A stretch of 64,000 nucleotides of DNA from Apophysomyces variabilis (Eukaryota > Mucoromycota > Mucoromycetes > Mucorales > Mucoraceae). Shown piece by piece: positions 1 through 11,119 of this stretch; the stretch's first letter is position 1; each line of letters begins with the position of its first letter. A model generated the notes under the pieces. That model searched no databases. It worked only from the letters and a program-made list of their open reading frames with translations, and was not told where the DNA came from. Location of the stretch: the NCBI GenBank assembly GCA_002749535.1, contig MZZL01000387.1, positions 622,090 through 686,089 of the forward strand, written 5' to 3'. The position numbers were made by a program, and so were the translations under genes.

Positions 1-1114
1 AAAACAATTCATCATACAGAGCATAAATTCCTACGCAAAATACTTGCAGAGTACTACCAGGTAAGATTTAGCTTGATGAGATAAGCGTACAACATATTGA
101 GGATACGTGCTACAATGCAGCATGTGTGTTCAAATCCAAACACATTACTGTGCCGATTCTATGGTTTGCATAGAATCAAACTGCCTCGCAGCCGGAAAAT
201 ACATTTTGTTGTCATGGGCAACGTTTTTCCGGCTAACAAAGATGTACATGAAATTTACGATCTGAAAGGTTCCACGTTTGGGAGGTTAACCCCAGAGGAG
301 AAACTCGTGAAAAATCCTCATCTGGTCATGAAAGACCGTAATTGGGTGGATCGCAACATGAAGCTCCAGTTAGGACCCGATAAGCGAGAACTATTATTGA
401 CGCAGCTGCATCGCGACGTCGAGGTATATGAAAGATACAGAGATAGGACCATCCTTTTCTTTTGAGCTAACCGCTCGTTCAGTTACTGAAAAAGTTGAAC
501 ATCATGGATTACAGCCTTTTGGTAGGTATCCACGATTTGAATCGTGGAAATGAAGAAGGACGGAGAGATCAGAAGTTACATATGATACATGTAAGTTTGA
601 AAGAGTGTTCAGAGCAGTTATCTTTAAACATTCTTCTTTAGTCGCCCGCTATGGATGCTGTGAGTGGGAAAAAAGCAGATGTAGTTAGAAAAGCGCTTCA
701 ACGCCCGAATATTGTGCAATTAGATGCCGCTGGATTACCAGCATCTCCTTCCGAAGAGTAGGTGGCGTAATTCTACCGGTCTGCTCTTTTAATGAATTAT
801 TCTAGGCGTAGGTATTGCATGTTCTACGCGGAAGAAGGAGGCTTACAATCGAGCAATGAGGATAACGTCGGAACGGATATGCTCTATTTTGTGGGTGTCA
901 TTGATGTATTAACACCTTACAACTTCTGGAAGAAGCTGGAGCATTTCTGGAAAAGTATAGCTTATGACAAGGTATTTATGACCTTTGCATCCATTTTCCT
1001 TATATAATGAACCCATTACTGTGGTTACAGCACACGATATCTGCTGTTTCACCTGTAGAATACGGTGATCGTTTCATGCAATTCATGCGAACAGCAATTA
1101 GTGTTCCTCCATGA
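1..1114 (+). CDS. MSS4: Phosphatidylinositol-4-phosphate 5-kinase, Mss4 type (3' part only)
   Basis: Makes PI(4,5)P2 from PI4P at the plasma membrane. The gene runs in from before the window, so the N-terminus is not seen. Exons: 1-60, 121-423, 483-590, 642-757, 806-971 and 1031-1114. Joined, they give the PIPK catalytic core: the YDLKGSTFGR segment, the NIMDYSLLVGIHDL motif with its catalytic Asp, then the end block with YFVGVIDVLTPY followed by the VSPVEYGDRFMQF tail. A variable insert between residues coded around 642-850 ends in FYAEEGGLQSSNEDN, a feature of fungal Mss4 proteins. The stop at 1112-1114 follows the family's usual end. All visible catalytic motifs are intact. The Fab1-like gene at 6423 belongs to a different PIPK subfamily. 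Confidence 0.93.
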
Positions 1115-1174
1115 ATAGTTCCATGATGCATTATATCTCTTTATTAATGTAGTTGCTAATTAAATCATTACTTC

Positions 1175-2272
1175 CTATTCTAACTGCTGAGGGTTTCCAC
1201 AACAAAACCAGAATCGTCTTCTCCGTTTCGGTTTGTCCGTAGCTGCACCTGTAGTTGCAGCCGTGGTAGTAGCATTTTGTTGGCCGATGATTTCGGAAGG
1301 CTGAACTGGAGTCTCAGTTGTTGCGCCAGCTGCCTGTGTGTCAATGTTGGGTGAAATAGCAGTAGCAGAGTGTTCTTGGACGACTGTCTCGGCTTCAGGT
1401 TCCTCTTCTGTGCTCAACGGAGCATCCACAGGTTCTGGGGCCAAGGGCTGGAGAACATCGCTTTCCCCACCGGTTGCTGTGGTCTGATTTAGCGGTGTTT
1501 CTCCACGAATTGACCTCGTCGAGGCATCGGTATCTGCACCTGTGTTACTGATAATGCTCTTGCCTCGGAAATAGGTATTAAGCAAGACAGCAAAGTTTTC
1601 TCCTTGATCTTTGGCAATATCCAACTCCAATTGGCTAGGCTGTCGTGAACCGTCACCATTGGTAACCGTTCCCGCTCCATAAGCTGATCCGCCAATAACA
1701 TCGTCTACGTTCGACATCCCTGCATTGGCATAGCCAAAGGGTACATAAATCATTCCATGATGAGCAAAGTACGTCACTGCGTTCAATGCCGTCGTTTCCT
1801 GGCCACCGTGCTGACTAGCAGTGGAAAAGAACGTTGCAACGAATTTCCCAGATAAGCTCCCTTTTGCCCATAATTGACCAGTGGCATCTAGAAGACTTCG
1901 ATCCCATTTTCAGAGACGCAATGACAATGATTCGATAAAAAATATTACGTTTTCATTTGTGCTGGAAAGATACCGAAACGTGTAGGAATCCCAAAAATGA
2001 TACCATCGGCTTCGGCTAACTGAGCTGGTTCGATAATGGGAATATCAGGTTTTGCAGGCGTATGCATTTTCTCTAAAACAGAGTCTTCTAGAGTTTCCCT
2101 AACTTGGAAAATCTCTACCCTCACGCCTTTGGCTTCCAACCCTGAATAATAGCCAGTTAACGTACAAGATTATGCAGCTGCGAGATATATTACCATCACG
2201 AACACGGAGCGATAGTTTATAGATATGATGATAAAGTGTATAGATAACAATGTATACTCTTGGCTGGGCCAT
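1175..2272 (-). CDS. WrbA/Pst2-type NAD(P)H:quinone oxidoreductase with a long C-terminal tail
   Basis: Flavodoxin-fold FMN enzyme that reduces quinones by two electrons and protects against redox stress. Three exons: 2194-2272, 1949-2141 and 1175-1895 (330 codons plus stop). The ATG at 2272 begins MAQPRVYIVIYTLYHHIYKL, the FMN phosphate-binding end of the family. FGIPTRFG and GGQETTAL follow, then YVPFGYAN and GGSAYGAGT, so the ~200-residue enzyme core is complete. About 120 extra residues follow: Thr/Ala/Glu-rich, low complexity, closing with KPKRRRRFWFCCGNPQQLE. A basic patch next to aromatic residues and two cysteines suggests a membrane anchor by palmitoylation; yeast Ycp4 is a tailed, palmitoylated relative. 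Exon 3 uses an AAG acceptor. The paralogue at 5151 lacks the tail. Core identity is secure; the anchor is inference. Confidence 0.9.
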
Positions 2273-2832
2273 AAGAAGGAAGAAGTGAAAAAGCCTGCTA
2301 TTTTTCCCGCGGTAGGTTTGTAAACCCTGGGAGTTTCACATATGTCAACAACATGGGTGCAATGAACTACGAACAATCCAGAGGGTCGGATATTTGTTTG
2401 CATTGGAAGCCTTCCATTCTTTGTTATCCTAACGATATCCTTAGTGGAACGTCTTCGAAAACAAGTGATACATGACTGGCATTAGCGAAAAATTCATGTT
2501 CATCGATATTAGATAGGACGTTAAGAAAGAAGCATTGATAGTAAGCCTAAAATTTCCTGACAATGACAAGATCTAATCTTATTGCTTGCAATATTTGTCT
2601 AGGCGGCTGATTTCCATCACAGCCACTTTTCAACGCAGGAATTTCGGCCATTTTTTTTCTTCTTCTTTGTCATAAGCATCAGATACTGATTTTACAACTT
2701 TAACAATCGGGCTTGAGTTGTAAACACTGTATTAGGAAAGTTGGTTTTACGGTGATACTGTTTATTGGACAATTTTTTACGCTACTCTAAACCTTCTTTG
2801 CGTACAGTCGTGTCCATGTTCACTATTTACTA
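2273..2832. other. Intergenic, AT-rich
   Basis: 5' flank of the minus-strand WrbA gene. No coding pattern or RNA gene was seen on either strand. It probably holds that gene's promoter. Confidence 0.5.
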
Positions 2833-4145
2833 AGATAGTTTATTTCAAACCACAGCAAGACGAATTTATTTAAAAAAGTTGTTCTTTATTTTTTTGCATC
2901 TAATGAAAACGCTCTCAGAGTGTCCGATCCATCTTTGACAGTCTGGGCGCTTTAATTTTCGCGCTGCTCGAACAATACGCTCTTGAAGGTTATCGTCAAC
3001 TGGTAAGGGCTCCCTTCTTACGCCAGCCTTCACTTTGGCCCAAAACTCTTTTATTGGGTTAAGAAAGGGAGAGTAGAGAGGAAGATAGAGACATTTGTAT
3101 CCTCTTTCTTCGACCAACTGCGTAACCTTGACTGGTGTATGGATGGGTACATTATCTATGACAAGATAATAACCGTTCATTCCGTGGCGATCCAATCTTT
3201 TGTGATTGCCTAATAGACAAAGTTTAAGATATAATAGAAGAAAAGGAGAACATACCTACATTGAGAGAAAATAAAAGTGGAATGTAAAGACAATACAATT
3301 GAGCAGAACCGGGAACTGGATACCATTGCCCTGACAGCTTCTGATGCCATAACTGACAGAGACGGATATGATATCATCAATGACGTACAGAAACGAACGA
3401 AGAGGGTTTATTTCCTCTACAGACGTTCCATTATGTTCAAGACCTTCTATCAGACTGAGTCCGTTTCTACTCTTGGGAGAATTGTTGTCTTATCTCTGAA
3501 TCGTTGTCATCTATAAGACATCCATCGATTTTCTTATCCATGACTGTGATTTTTGGTTTCAGTAATCACGTACTATTTAAAAGCGAAGGGACAACCTCTT
3601 TTCTGTTCCTTGGCTTTGTTCTCCAAAAACATGCCCGGTATGTACTTCGCATTGATCCTATGTACAGAATGACTGATATACCTCTTCTGTAACCTTTAGC
3701 CTGCAAGACCTCTGTCCCGAACCACCTTGTTGTGTGAGTAAGCTCCCTGCACTCCACTAGGTAAGTGAAAAAGAACTGTTGTCTCTTTATGCACAGTGTC
3801 ATTCATTATCTTCTGCTTCCAAGTCCTCGCCAGGTGTTGCATCGCTTCAAGTCCTCTGCAGTGCGTTACTTTCGACCGGCCACTCATGGAAGCCGTGACT
3901 CTCTCTCTCGCCGCCCCCTGCCTTTGGGCAGGATTACTCTTCGGGGCGTAAGTAAAAAAGATGTCAAGCTATCCTCCATTACTAACCATGAACATTCTTT
4001 TACGCTGCTCGAATGAATTTTGTGTCCATGGAAGGGACAAGTTCACGTAAGTAAAATATATTTCCCGCATAATCCATTTACTAATGACGCTTATATATAT
4101 CCCTTTTAGCGCAAACTTTGATCCTTGCATGGACGCAAAATTTAG
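2833..4145 (-). mobile_element. Decayed Tc1/IS630-like DNA transposon, copy A
   Basis: About 1.3 kb and clearly related over its whole length to 34232-35568 in the same orientation. On the minus strand its distal part codes for the end of a DDE transposase. The other end (4011-4145) is an imperfect palindrome of about 135 bp that opens GAATGAATTTTGTG and closes GCAAAATTT. The body has frame breaks, and I could not build an intact transposase. The two copies differ at roughly one base in ten by eye, except for an identical block at about 3190-3533. I did not identify a target-site duplication. Confidence 0.75.
2866..3230 (-). pseudogene. Transposase C-terminal fragment (DDE/IS630-Tc1 family)
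   Basis: The open frame reads NGYYLVIDNVPIHTP, then RGYKCLYLPLYSPFLNPIKEFW, shortened here as YLPLYSPFLNPIKEFW. These are the second Asp and final Glu blocks of Tc1/mariner-IS630 transposases, in the style common in Mucorales genomes. The frame can be traced back to about 3225, where a TTAG acceptor-like site precedes it. The first catalytic Asp and the N-terminal DNA-binding domain cannot be found in a continuous frame. Probably non-autonomous or dead. Confidence 0.75.
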
Positions 4146-5150
4146 TAGTCTGACCGCAAATATGTTCATCCAATCATGCGAAATCATTCTTTGGATTCCG
4201 CAAAAACTTGAATCCCAGTCTGGAAATAAAAAATGGAAACACGCAGACAAATGGGAAAAACACAATAAATGCTACTCACGGAAACATCCACTCCTTTGCG
4301 AACTTGATCTTATCACAGTTCAAGCATTGCAAGATCTTTACGGAAACACAGGAAAAATGCAAGATTCGCGGGAAGGCCCTTCCTACTATGAGTACCGCAT
4401 GTTTGCAACTCACTACTGCAGTTAAGGCCACGCTCGGAAGCATTTTCTTTAAGTGCATCCTTTGCTACAATATTCCGTGGCGACGAAGAAAATACTGACC
4501 ATTATACAGCCCTAGTAGATAGCACAAGTTTGGTGCTACATTGTGCTGCGCTCAGATAAAGAATATACAAACATTTTTTGCTTCACACATGGCTATGATA
4601 TGTAATATGGTGGGATAATTTTGTCATTGCAGCAAAATGGGGAATATCCACTTGTGTCTTGTTATCAGAGAAGGACGGTTAACTCTTGTTGCAAAGTCAG
4701 TAACATAGCAACTTTAGGGCGCATGGTCATGTGTTGGTTACTGTCAAGATATCGCATATACAGATGGATGCTGTTTTCTGACGCACCACAAAGATTATAA
4801 GAGGGGATATGCAAACATTACCTTATCGTTATGCCGGTTAGCAGCGCGAATAGTACGATAGGAAATTTGACCTCGGAGAAGTTATGCCGCAATCTATCTT
4901 TTGACATTGAGTGTTTAATAACAAATCATTGACGCCTTCCTCCCAATAACCAACTCACATTACGATTTCACCCAGGATATATTATAGGAATTGTTTTAGC
5001 ACACTGTGTCAAAAGTCAAGTGAGAATTTTTTTATACCCCAGGATGTTTTAAAACGCATACCCATGCTGTGTTTTTCCCGATTCAGCAAATGCTTATAAA
5101 ATGTCTTGCCTTTACCAATATTAACACTTCTTTTTCCAGCTCTCTTTTTC
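4146..5150. other. Intergenic, about 1 kb
   Basis: Short overlapping open frames at 4084-4498 have no recognisable motif and overlap the transposon tip, so I do not call them genes. The rest is AT-rich. The last few hundred bases presumably include the promoter of the plus-strand WrbA gene. Confidence 0.5.
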
Positions 5151-5986
5151 ATGGCCGGTACAGTTTATATCGTAATATACACGCTTTATCACCATATCTA
5201 CAAATTGGCATTGGAGGTAGAGAAAGGTCTGCAATCATCCGGTGTGGAAACAAAGATCTTCCAAGGTAGACTGTAAAGAGGATTGGAAACGTCAAGTCTA
5301 AAAGAATAAACCTATATCGAAGTTGAGGAGACCTTAACCGAAGATATCCTTCAAAAGATGCATGCTCCAGTCAAACCAGATTTGCCCATCATTACAGTTG
5401 ACAAGCTGACCGAGCCGGATGGTATTATCTTCGGTATTCCTACAAGGTTTTGTAAGCGATTCGTATTGTTCTTTCATTTGAACTAAAGCTATGTTTATTC
5501 AAAGATTTGGAACCATGCCCGCCCAAATGAAAGCGTAAATGAAAGTGGGAAAACGCGAATTCCTTACTTAAAACTGCTGAGTAGACTTTTGGATGCCACA
5601 GGCAAGCTCTGGGCCACAGGAGCCCTCTCTGGGAAGTTTGCTGGGACGTTCTTTTGCACGGCAAGTCAACATGGTGGCCAGGAAACCACGGCATTGACGA
5701 CAGTGACATATTTTGCTCACCATGGCATGATTTATGTGCCTTTTGGGTTTGCCAATGCTCACCTATTTAATGTCAATGAGGTTGTTGGTGGGTCTGCTTA
5801 TGGTGCAGGAACAATTGCCAACGGGGATGGGTCCCGGCAGCCGACTGAAAAAGAACTTGAGATCGCGATGAACCAAGGAGGTAAAATAACTTGATCGGCA
5901 ATGTCTTTTAAGAAGGTAGCTAAGCCATGGTTGGTTTAGAGAACTTTGGTGCTATCGTGAGCACATATGTGCAGGGCAAAATTTAG
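5151..5986 (+). CDS. WrbA/Pst2-type NAD(P)H:quinone oxidoreductase, short form
   Basis: Same family and likely reaction as the minus-strand gene at 1175-2272: FMN-dependent two-electron quinone reduction. Five exons: 5151-5265, 5323-5446, 5505-5534, 5585-5880 and 5940-5986, giving 203 residues, the usual family length. The start MAGTVYIVIYTLYHHIYKLA matches the sister protein almost residue for residue. Middle blocks are DGIIFGIPTRFGTMPAQMKA and LDATGKLWATGALSGKFAG; YVPFGFAN and GGSAYGAGT follow. It ends QGENFGAIVSTYVQGKI with no tail, so it should be soluble. It has more introns than its paralogue. The two genes lie head to head about 2.9 kb apart with a transposon between them, which suggests an inverted duplication followed by tail gain or loss. 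Confidence 0.92.
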
Positions 5987-6422
5987 CAAATGTTTGTTGG
6001 TAGCTCCAAAACTGAATATACAGTACATAAGATTTGAAATTCTGAAAGTTGATGTCGCATGAGTTGACTAAATTTCGAATTTCCATGGGGGGATAAGGGA
6101 AATTTTATTCTAAGGCTACCATTGCCGTCTGCGTGTTCAATCGAGACTGTCCTCATTTTCACCAACTATGGCATTTGGTTATGTATGGTTCACCTGTTCA
6201 AAGCTACTGTAATTGTATTTCTTATGAGGAACATATGACGTCGGGCTATTTCCAAGGTTAACAGCACAGTTCGCCAACATGGTATAAACTCCGTAGCCAG
6301 CATTTGCAAACAAGCTTCATATTCTGGTAGCGCTTCCCCAGTTTTCCCTTTTTAAAACCTAGTTCTGTCTCCCAGGCAGTTGCAGGTGTTGCTGTAAACC
6401 TTTACCTCACACCCTCGTTAAT
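5987..6422. other. Intergenic, 5' flank of the Fab1-like gene
   Basis: No FYVE-coding exon or other gene was found here on either strand. This matters for the next gene, whose usual N-terminal domains should lie upstream. Confidence 0.55.
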
Positions 6423-9400
6423 ATGTTGAGTTCTACGAAAAGTGCCTTTGCTGATATGGATAAGCCTTTGCCAATGGTACCAGTCGATCAAATCGTACCA
6501 CTACCTATTGCGAAAACTTCATGGCTGGACGATGCCTCCCGGGCTCATCTGTGGAAGCTTATGCATTCTTGGCTCATTCAGGCAGATCTTCCTATCAACC
6601 CTTGGGCTAATGTGTTGATGCAGCTCCTCATTCAACTATCAAAGATATCTAATACTAGCAATCAGCAATGTCTTTGGATCCAATGGCTCAATGATGAGAC
6701 CCCAACGCAGACAACATTTCTACCTAGTCTCTATCTTGGTCAACCGTTGTCATACATCTTGCGTAAGTCAGCTGTTCATTAAAGTTTAATCGTGTGCTAA
6801 TTCCCGGATGGAGGTGAACAGCAGAACTTCCTTGGCATCATATCCATGTAAGCGGCACAATCCGCCTCAATGGCGTCCACATCTCTGCGGCACAAAAATT
6901 GACCCAAGTAACTGCGCTTCTAGTTCATGTTCTGTATACGTTGCAACTAGAAGCGCATGTTATGCGAGATCATCATATTCACTTGGTCGCGACAATGGAA
7001 CCCGTATCATCAGAAACACCTCAGCGCAATAAATTAGAAATGGATGCTAAGCAACGTGGATTCCTCGGCTGGCTTTTTGGGAAAAGACAGAAGACAAAAG
7101 CCAGTGATAACCTAGGCTGGCGATTCATGACTCCTCCTCGTCGATTATCTACAGTGCTGAATGCCAGGCGACGGTCGTCTGTGACGTTGGTAGCTGATGA
7201 CGATAACCGCTTTTCTAAGCTGCGCAAACGTCTTGAACAAGCCTGTGTATCCTCTTCGCCTGATTGTGTGTTTAGCTTGCCGTCTGTATTGGTTCGCCTT
7301 GAGCGTGAAGAGAACGGATTCTACGCCATTCGGACAATGATGGCCGGATCGCAACATGATGATATCCAGTTGTCCAAATTTAATCTAAAGAGACGTTCGT
7401 CTTCCATGCTCTCCATCCTAAACAACAGAAAGCTGGATACCCCAGAAGATTCTATAATACCTCAATCATTCACAGCTTATACCATATTACGAATACCAGT
7501 CAAAGACAGTAAAATTGGCCTCGATTACTTATTATTGGATACCACTAGCTTAGACAGTTTCATTAAGCACCAAAGCATCGCTTTCACTTTCTCATGTTTC
7601 CCTATTGGATGTCCGGAACGACCCTGCCTTCGCCCCACGATACACGACGTACAGTATTTTCAACCAGGTATAAACAATTACGGAGATCGTTCACTAGGTG
7701 AAACAATCCGGCAATGGTGTGCCCAAGCGCGAACCACATGCAACGATTGGGTCAAGCACCAAGAAGCATCGACAACTCATCATGGATGCAGACAGCAAAT
7801 GAAGGACCATGTGCTGAGATTCGCGCACGGGAAAGGGCAGATATGCGTTTATATTCAAGACGATGCTACACCGTCGAATGCCACAAACGATAACATTCAA
7901 ATTTGGCTTCTTTGCGCAATGTGCGAAGCGTTTACTACGCCAATCATAATGTCGCCAGAGAGTTGTCGTTATTCATTCGCAAAGTATCTTGAATTGATGT
8001 TCTACAGTAAACGTTTCTCTGCGCCAACTTCCATGTGTCAGCATACCAAGAGTAAAACTGCTATAATGAAATGTTTTTGTCACAATGGAACAACGATCAA
8101 ACTTGTATATGAAGAGGGAATAACATACGAACTCCGAGCACCGCGAATACAGGCGGGTCCTGTAGATGCACAAGCGCCTAACTACAGTACGCGTATTGGT
8201 AAAAATACCCTGAGGCGCTGGCGTTCTGAGATAGTCCAGGATGTTGAGGCTTTTTTTAGAGATGCGAATGGTCATTTAGATTTGCTGGAGCGCTACATAG
8301 ATGCCGAAGCAAGACGCCGATCCCGTGAACATCCTTCTCGGAATGAGCCGAGCATACATCATTCTCATCTGGATACAACACGTAAAAGCCTTGAGAATGA
8401 CCGCGCCAATTTACTGCGAGAGCTGAATGATTCAAACGAATACAGTCTAAACGATTTCCGCCGTCTCTTTGCTGCTAAGAGTTCCATGTACCTCGAGCAA
8501 TTACATACCTTTCAAAAGCAATGGTGTGCAGAACTAACTGAACAATGTGCTTGGGATCGACCGGACTATGTTCAATCCAAACATATCCATTGCTTCCCTG
8601 GTTCTGCCGTTCTAGTACGAGAGGAGGAGCCAACCTCCATCATTGCATATACCTTAAGGTAAAAAAACTAAGAGCAACAAATCTATTTTCATAACTTAAG
8701 CATGAAATGCCAGTTCGAACGATTATCTTGAGGAAATGAAGCATGAGCATCAACTATCAATGCAAAACCATACTGAAGAATCCTCTCGAGTTCAAAGCAA
8801 AGTTACACCTTCATCTCCGGCTATGGAAACGACTGCATCCGAACATAGACCACATATTTTAGATGGATATTATTCCAGCATTGAACGAAAATATATATCA
8901 CCTTCTACAGGCAATGGAACAGAGACAGCTTCGTTTCGCACCATGGTTATAGAAATTGTCAAAGCGAGCGTCGAGGAAGCTCAACATCATCATGGTCATC
9001 GTTTGTCTGGACTGTTCAAAAATCGATGGCATCAAAACTTGGCATGGCATAACGAAACTAGAGAAGACAACCGCAAAGTGCAGCGACAGCAGAGCGAACG
9101 ACTGTTAGAGATACCAGCTATTCTTAAAAAGGACAATTCGATTACAGACCCTCATTTAACAAAAGAGGTTAAAATCTCTTCATTCTATTGCGACACTGTA
9201 GGAGAAAATGCTGCATCGCCTCAATCAGCAGCACAGAGGATAAGTCCTCATATAAAACATAGTACGCCCATGAGAGGTTATCAAAGTGAGTCCTGATTGT
9301 AGCGTATTAGAGTTCGTTCACGATCAAACGGAATTCACGTGTACTGTGTACTACGCAAGAGAATTCGAAGCAATTCGTCGTCAATGCGGTATTGATCAAT

Positions 9401-10522
9401 TGATCATTCAATCTTTAAGTCGCTGTCATATGTGGACAGCGTGTGGCGGCAAAAGCAAAAGCCATTTTTACAAGACACGTGGTATTATCAGAGTAGGATA
9501 TATGGTCATTTAACGAAATTTCTCTTGTGATAGACGATAGATTTGTTGTCAAGGAAATGATGAACGCTTGGAATATTGCTGAGAAGGATGCCTTTTTGAA
9601 GTTTGCACCAAAGTACTTTGACTATTTAAGACAGACAGTGGAGGTGAGATAATTGCTTTTGTCATGTGAACCTTATTTTTTTACTATCGTCAAACAGAAA
9701 CCCACAATACTGGCAAAAATTTTTGGTTTCTATACCATCAAAATGAAAAGTACCGTTGGTAAGTCCATCGACCTGGAAATGGACGTAATGGTGATGGAAC
9801 ACCTGTTTTACGGACAAACAATCGCGCGGGTATGTGATAGTTACATTGACGTGGTACAATGACTTAAACCTTTTTTTTAGCGCTTTGACTTAAAAGGAAT
9901 ACAAGATCGACATGTGGATGAGTGCCGCAAGCAGCAGATTGATGCTACCTTGTGGGACGGTGACTGGTTAGATGGTATTGTCTTTTGTCTCTACCTTATT
10001 TCATTATTAACTCTATTTTTTTCTATTTACATTCAACTCAGAGTATCAAATGAACCTCTGCGTAGATAAACAATCACGCTCTTTCATTGATGAAGCTATC
10101 CAAAATGATACTCAGTTTCTTTCCCAATGTAATATTATGGATTATTCATTGCTGGTCGGAGTTGACAATGTCCAGAAAGAGATGGTAGTGGGCATTGTAG
10201 GTTAGTTAAATTCATCATTATCACCATTGGGCTCTGACTTTCTCTAGACTTTATTGGAACCTATACTTGGTACAAGAAAATGGAAAACAAAGGCAAAACC
10301 ACGTTTCTGCAAGCAAAGAAAGAGGTGACAGTCGTTCCTCCGGATCAATATAGAGAGCGCTTCTGTCGTGAGATTGACGATTACTTTGTTGCGGTACCAG
10401 GTAAGAACGCAAAATAGTAATATCCTAAGCACACCAATAACGAGAATTGAAAACAAAACATTGATCTGACAGGCAAATTTGATCGGGTCCAACCACAGCA
10501 CCAAACATCGAACGACTCCTGA
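6423..10522 (+). CDS. FAB1: Fab1/PIKfyve-like phosphatidylinositol 3-phosphate 5-kinase, short form
   Basis: Lipid kinase family that makes PI(3,5)P2 on vacuole and endosome membranes. Exons: 6423-6762, 6825-8658, 8714-9261, 9311-9481, 9534-9643, 9698-9829, 9881-9974, 10042-10200, 10248-10400 and 10473-10522, about 1196 residues. The C-terminal ~290 residues are a full PIPK domain: IFGFYTI, RFDLKGIQDRHVDE, NIMDYSLLVGVDNVQKE, DFIGTYTWYKKME and VTVVPPDQYRERFC. The middle carries the Fab1-specific region with SYSF-like and FYSKRF blocks, then EPTSIIAYTL before the kinase. Upstream, only the last part of the chaperonin-like domain is seen (SGTIRLNGVHISAA). There is no FYVE finger, and yeast Fab1 is about 2,280 residues. 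The ATG at 6423 has an in-frame stop just upstream. Membrane targeting must differ from canonical Fab1 if the gene is functional. Confidence 0.88.
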
Positions 10523-11119
10523 ACAGATAGTTTGATCCCCGATGGTTTCAATATGCTTAAAAAAATCAGGCCGCTTAAGTGGGGTCTGTCGATCAGACCA
10601 TTTTTCGTACACTGAGATAAGAATAAGTTTACCACCTCTTTTCCTTTCCAATGATATCTGAGAAAAGAGGTGTTGTTGTGAAAGAGAAAAAGACGGTGAC
10701 TTTTATGTCAAGGAGCACATAATGTGACACCAATGTAAGCTGAGCCCGCGGGGCCACTAGAGTGGGTAACTCGCCCAAGTTTAAAAAAACCTCTGGAATG
10801 TGAAACCAAATTTAGGTATTGTACATCGATAAGAACCCCCCAATGTTCGTCATGGACAAGAAAGAGACAGCTACTTCCTTCTTTATGTTCCTTGCTAAAA
10901 CAAAAACAGAAAGAGAACTTAAAGGAGAAGGAGAAAATGTCTATCTGACTTAGATTTGTTTCTTCTACATTGTCTTTTTCTTCTAGTTTTCGCGTGTCTA
11001 AATGACATCAGCTAAACCTTAATAGCGAAAAACGTTTCCCTTCTACTTTTTCCCTCTCCGCTGCCGAATCTTCCGTCTCTGTATCTATCTCACTTCCTTT
11101 TTCTCATGCTTCGTTCTCC
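10523..11119 (+). promoter_or_regulatory. Intergenic with pyrimidine-rich leader of the Ras GEF gene
   Basis: No gene is seen. From about 11031 to the ATG at 11120 the plus strand is strongly C/T-rich, as is common just upstream of fungal start codons. No TATA element could be assigned with confidence. Confidence 0.4.

Noticed and set aside
2140..2272. Minus-strand WrbA gene seemed to lack its first exon
   Set aside because: The exon at 2194-2272 encodes the missing FMN-binding start and joins in phase, so the gene is intact.
3277..3516. 79-codon plus-strand frame present twice, identically, at 3277 and 34674
   Set aside because: It lies antisense inside the transposon copies and has no known motif. 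Identity comes from the shared 340-bp block, not from evident protein constraint.
4084..4498. Overlapping plus-strand frames of 96-113 codons
   Set aside because: Start inside the transposon tip; low complexity and no family motif or splice support.
9262..9310. Apparent frameshift in the Fab1-like gene near 9285
   Set aside because: A normal 49-nt intron (9262-9310) restores the frame and gives HIKHKFVHDQTEFTCTVYY, as expected for the family.
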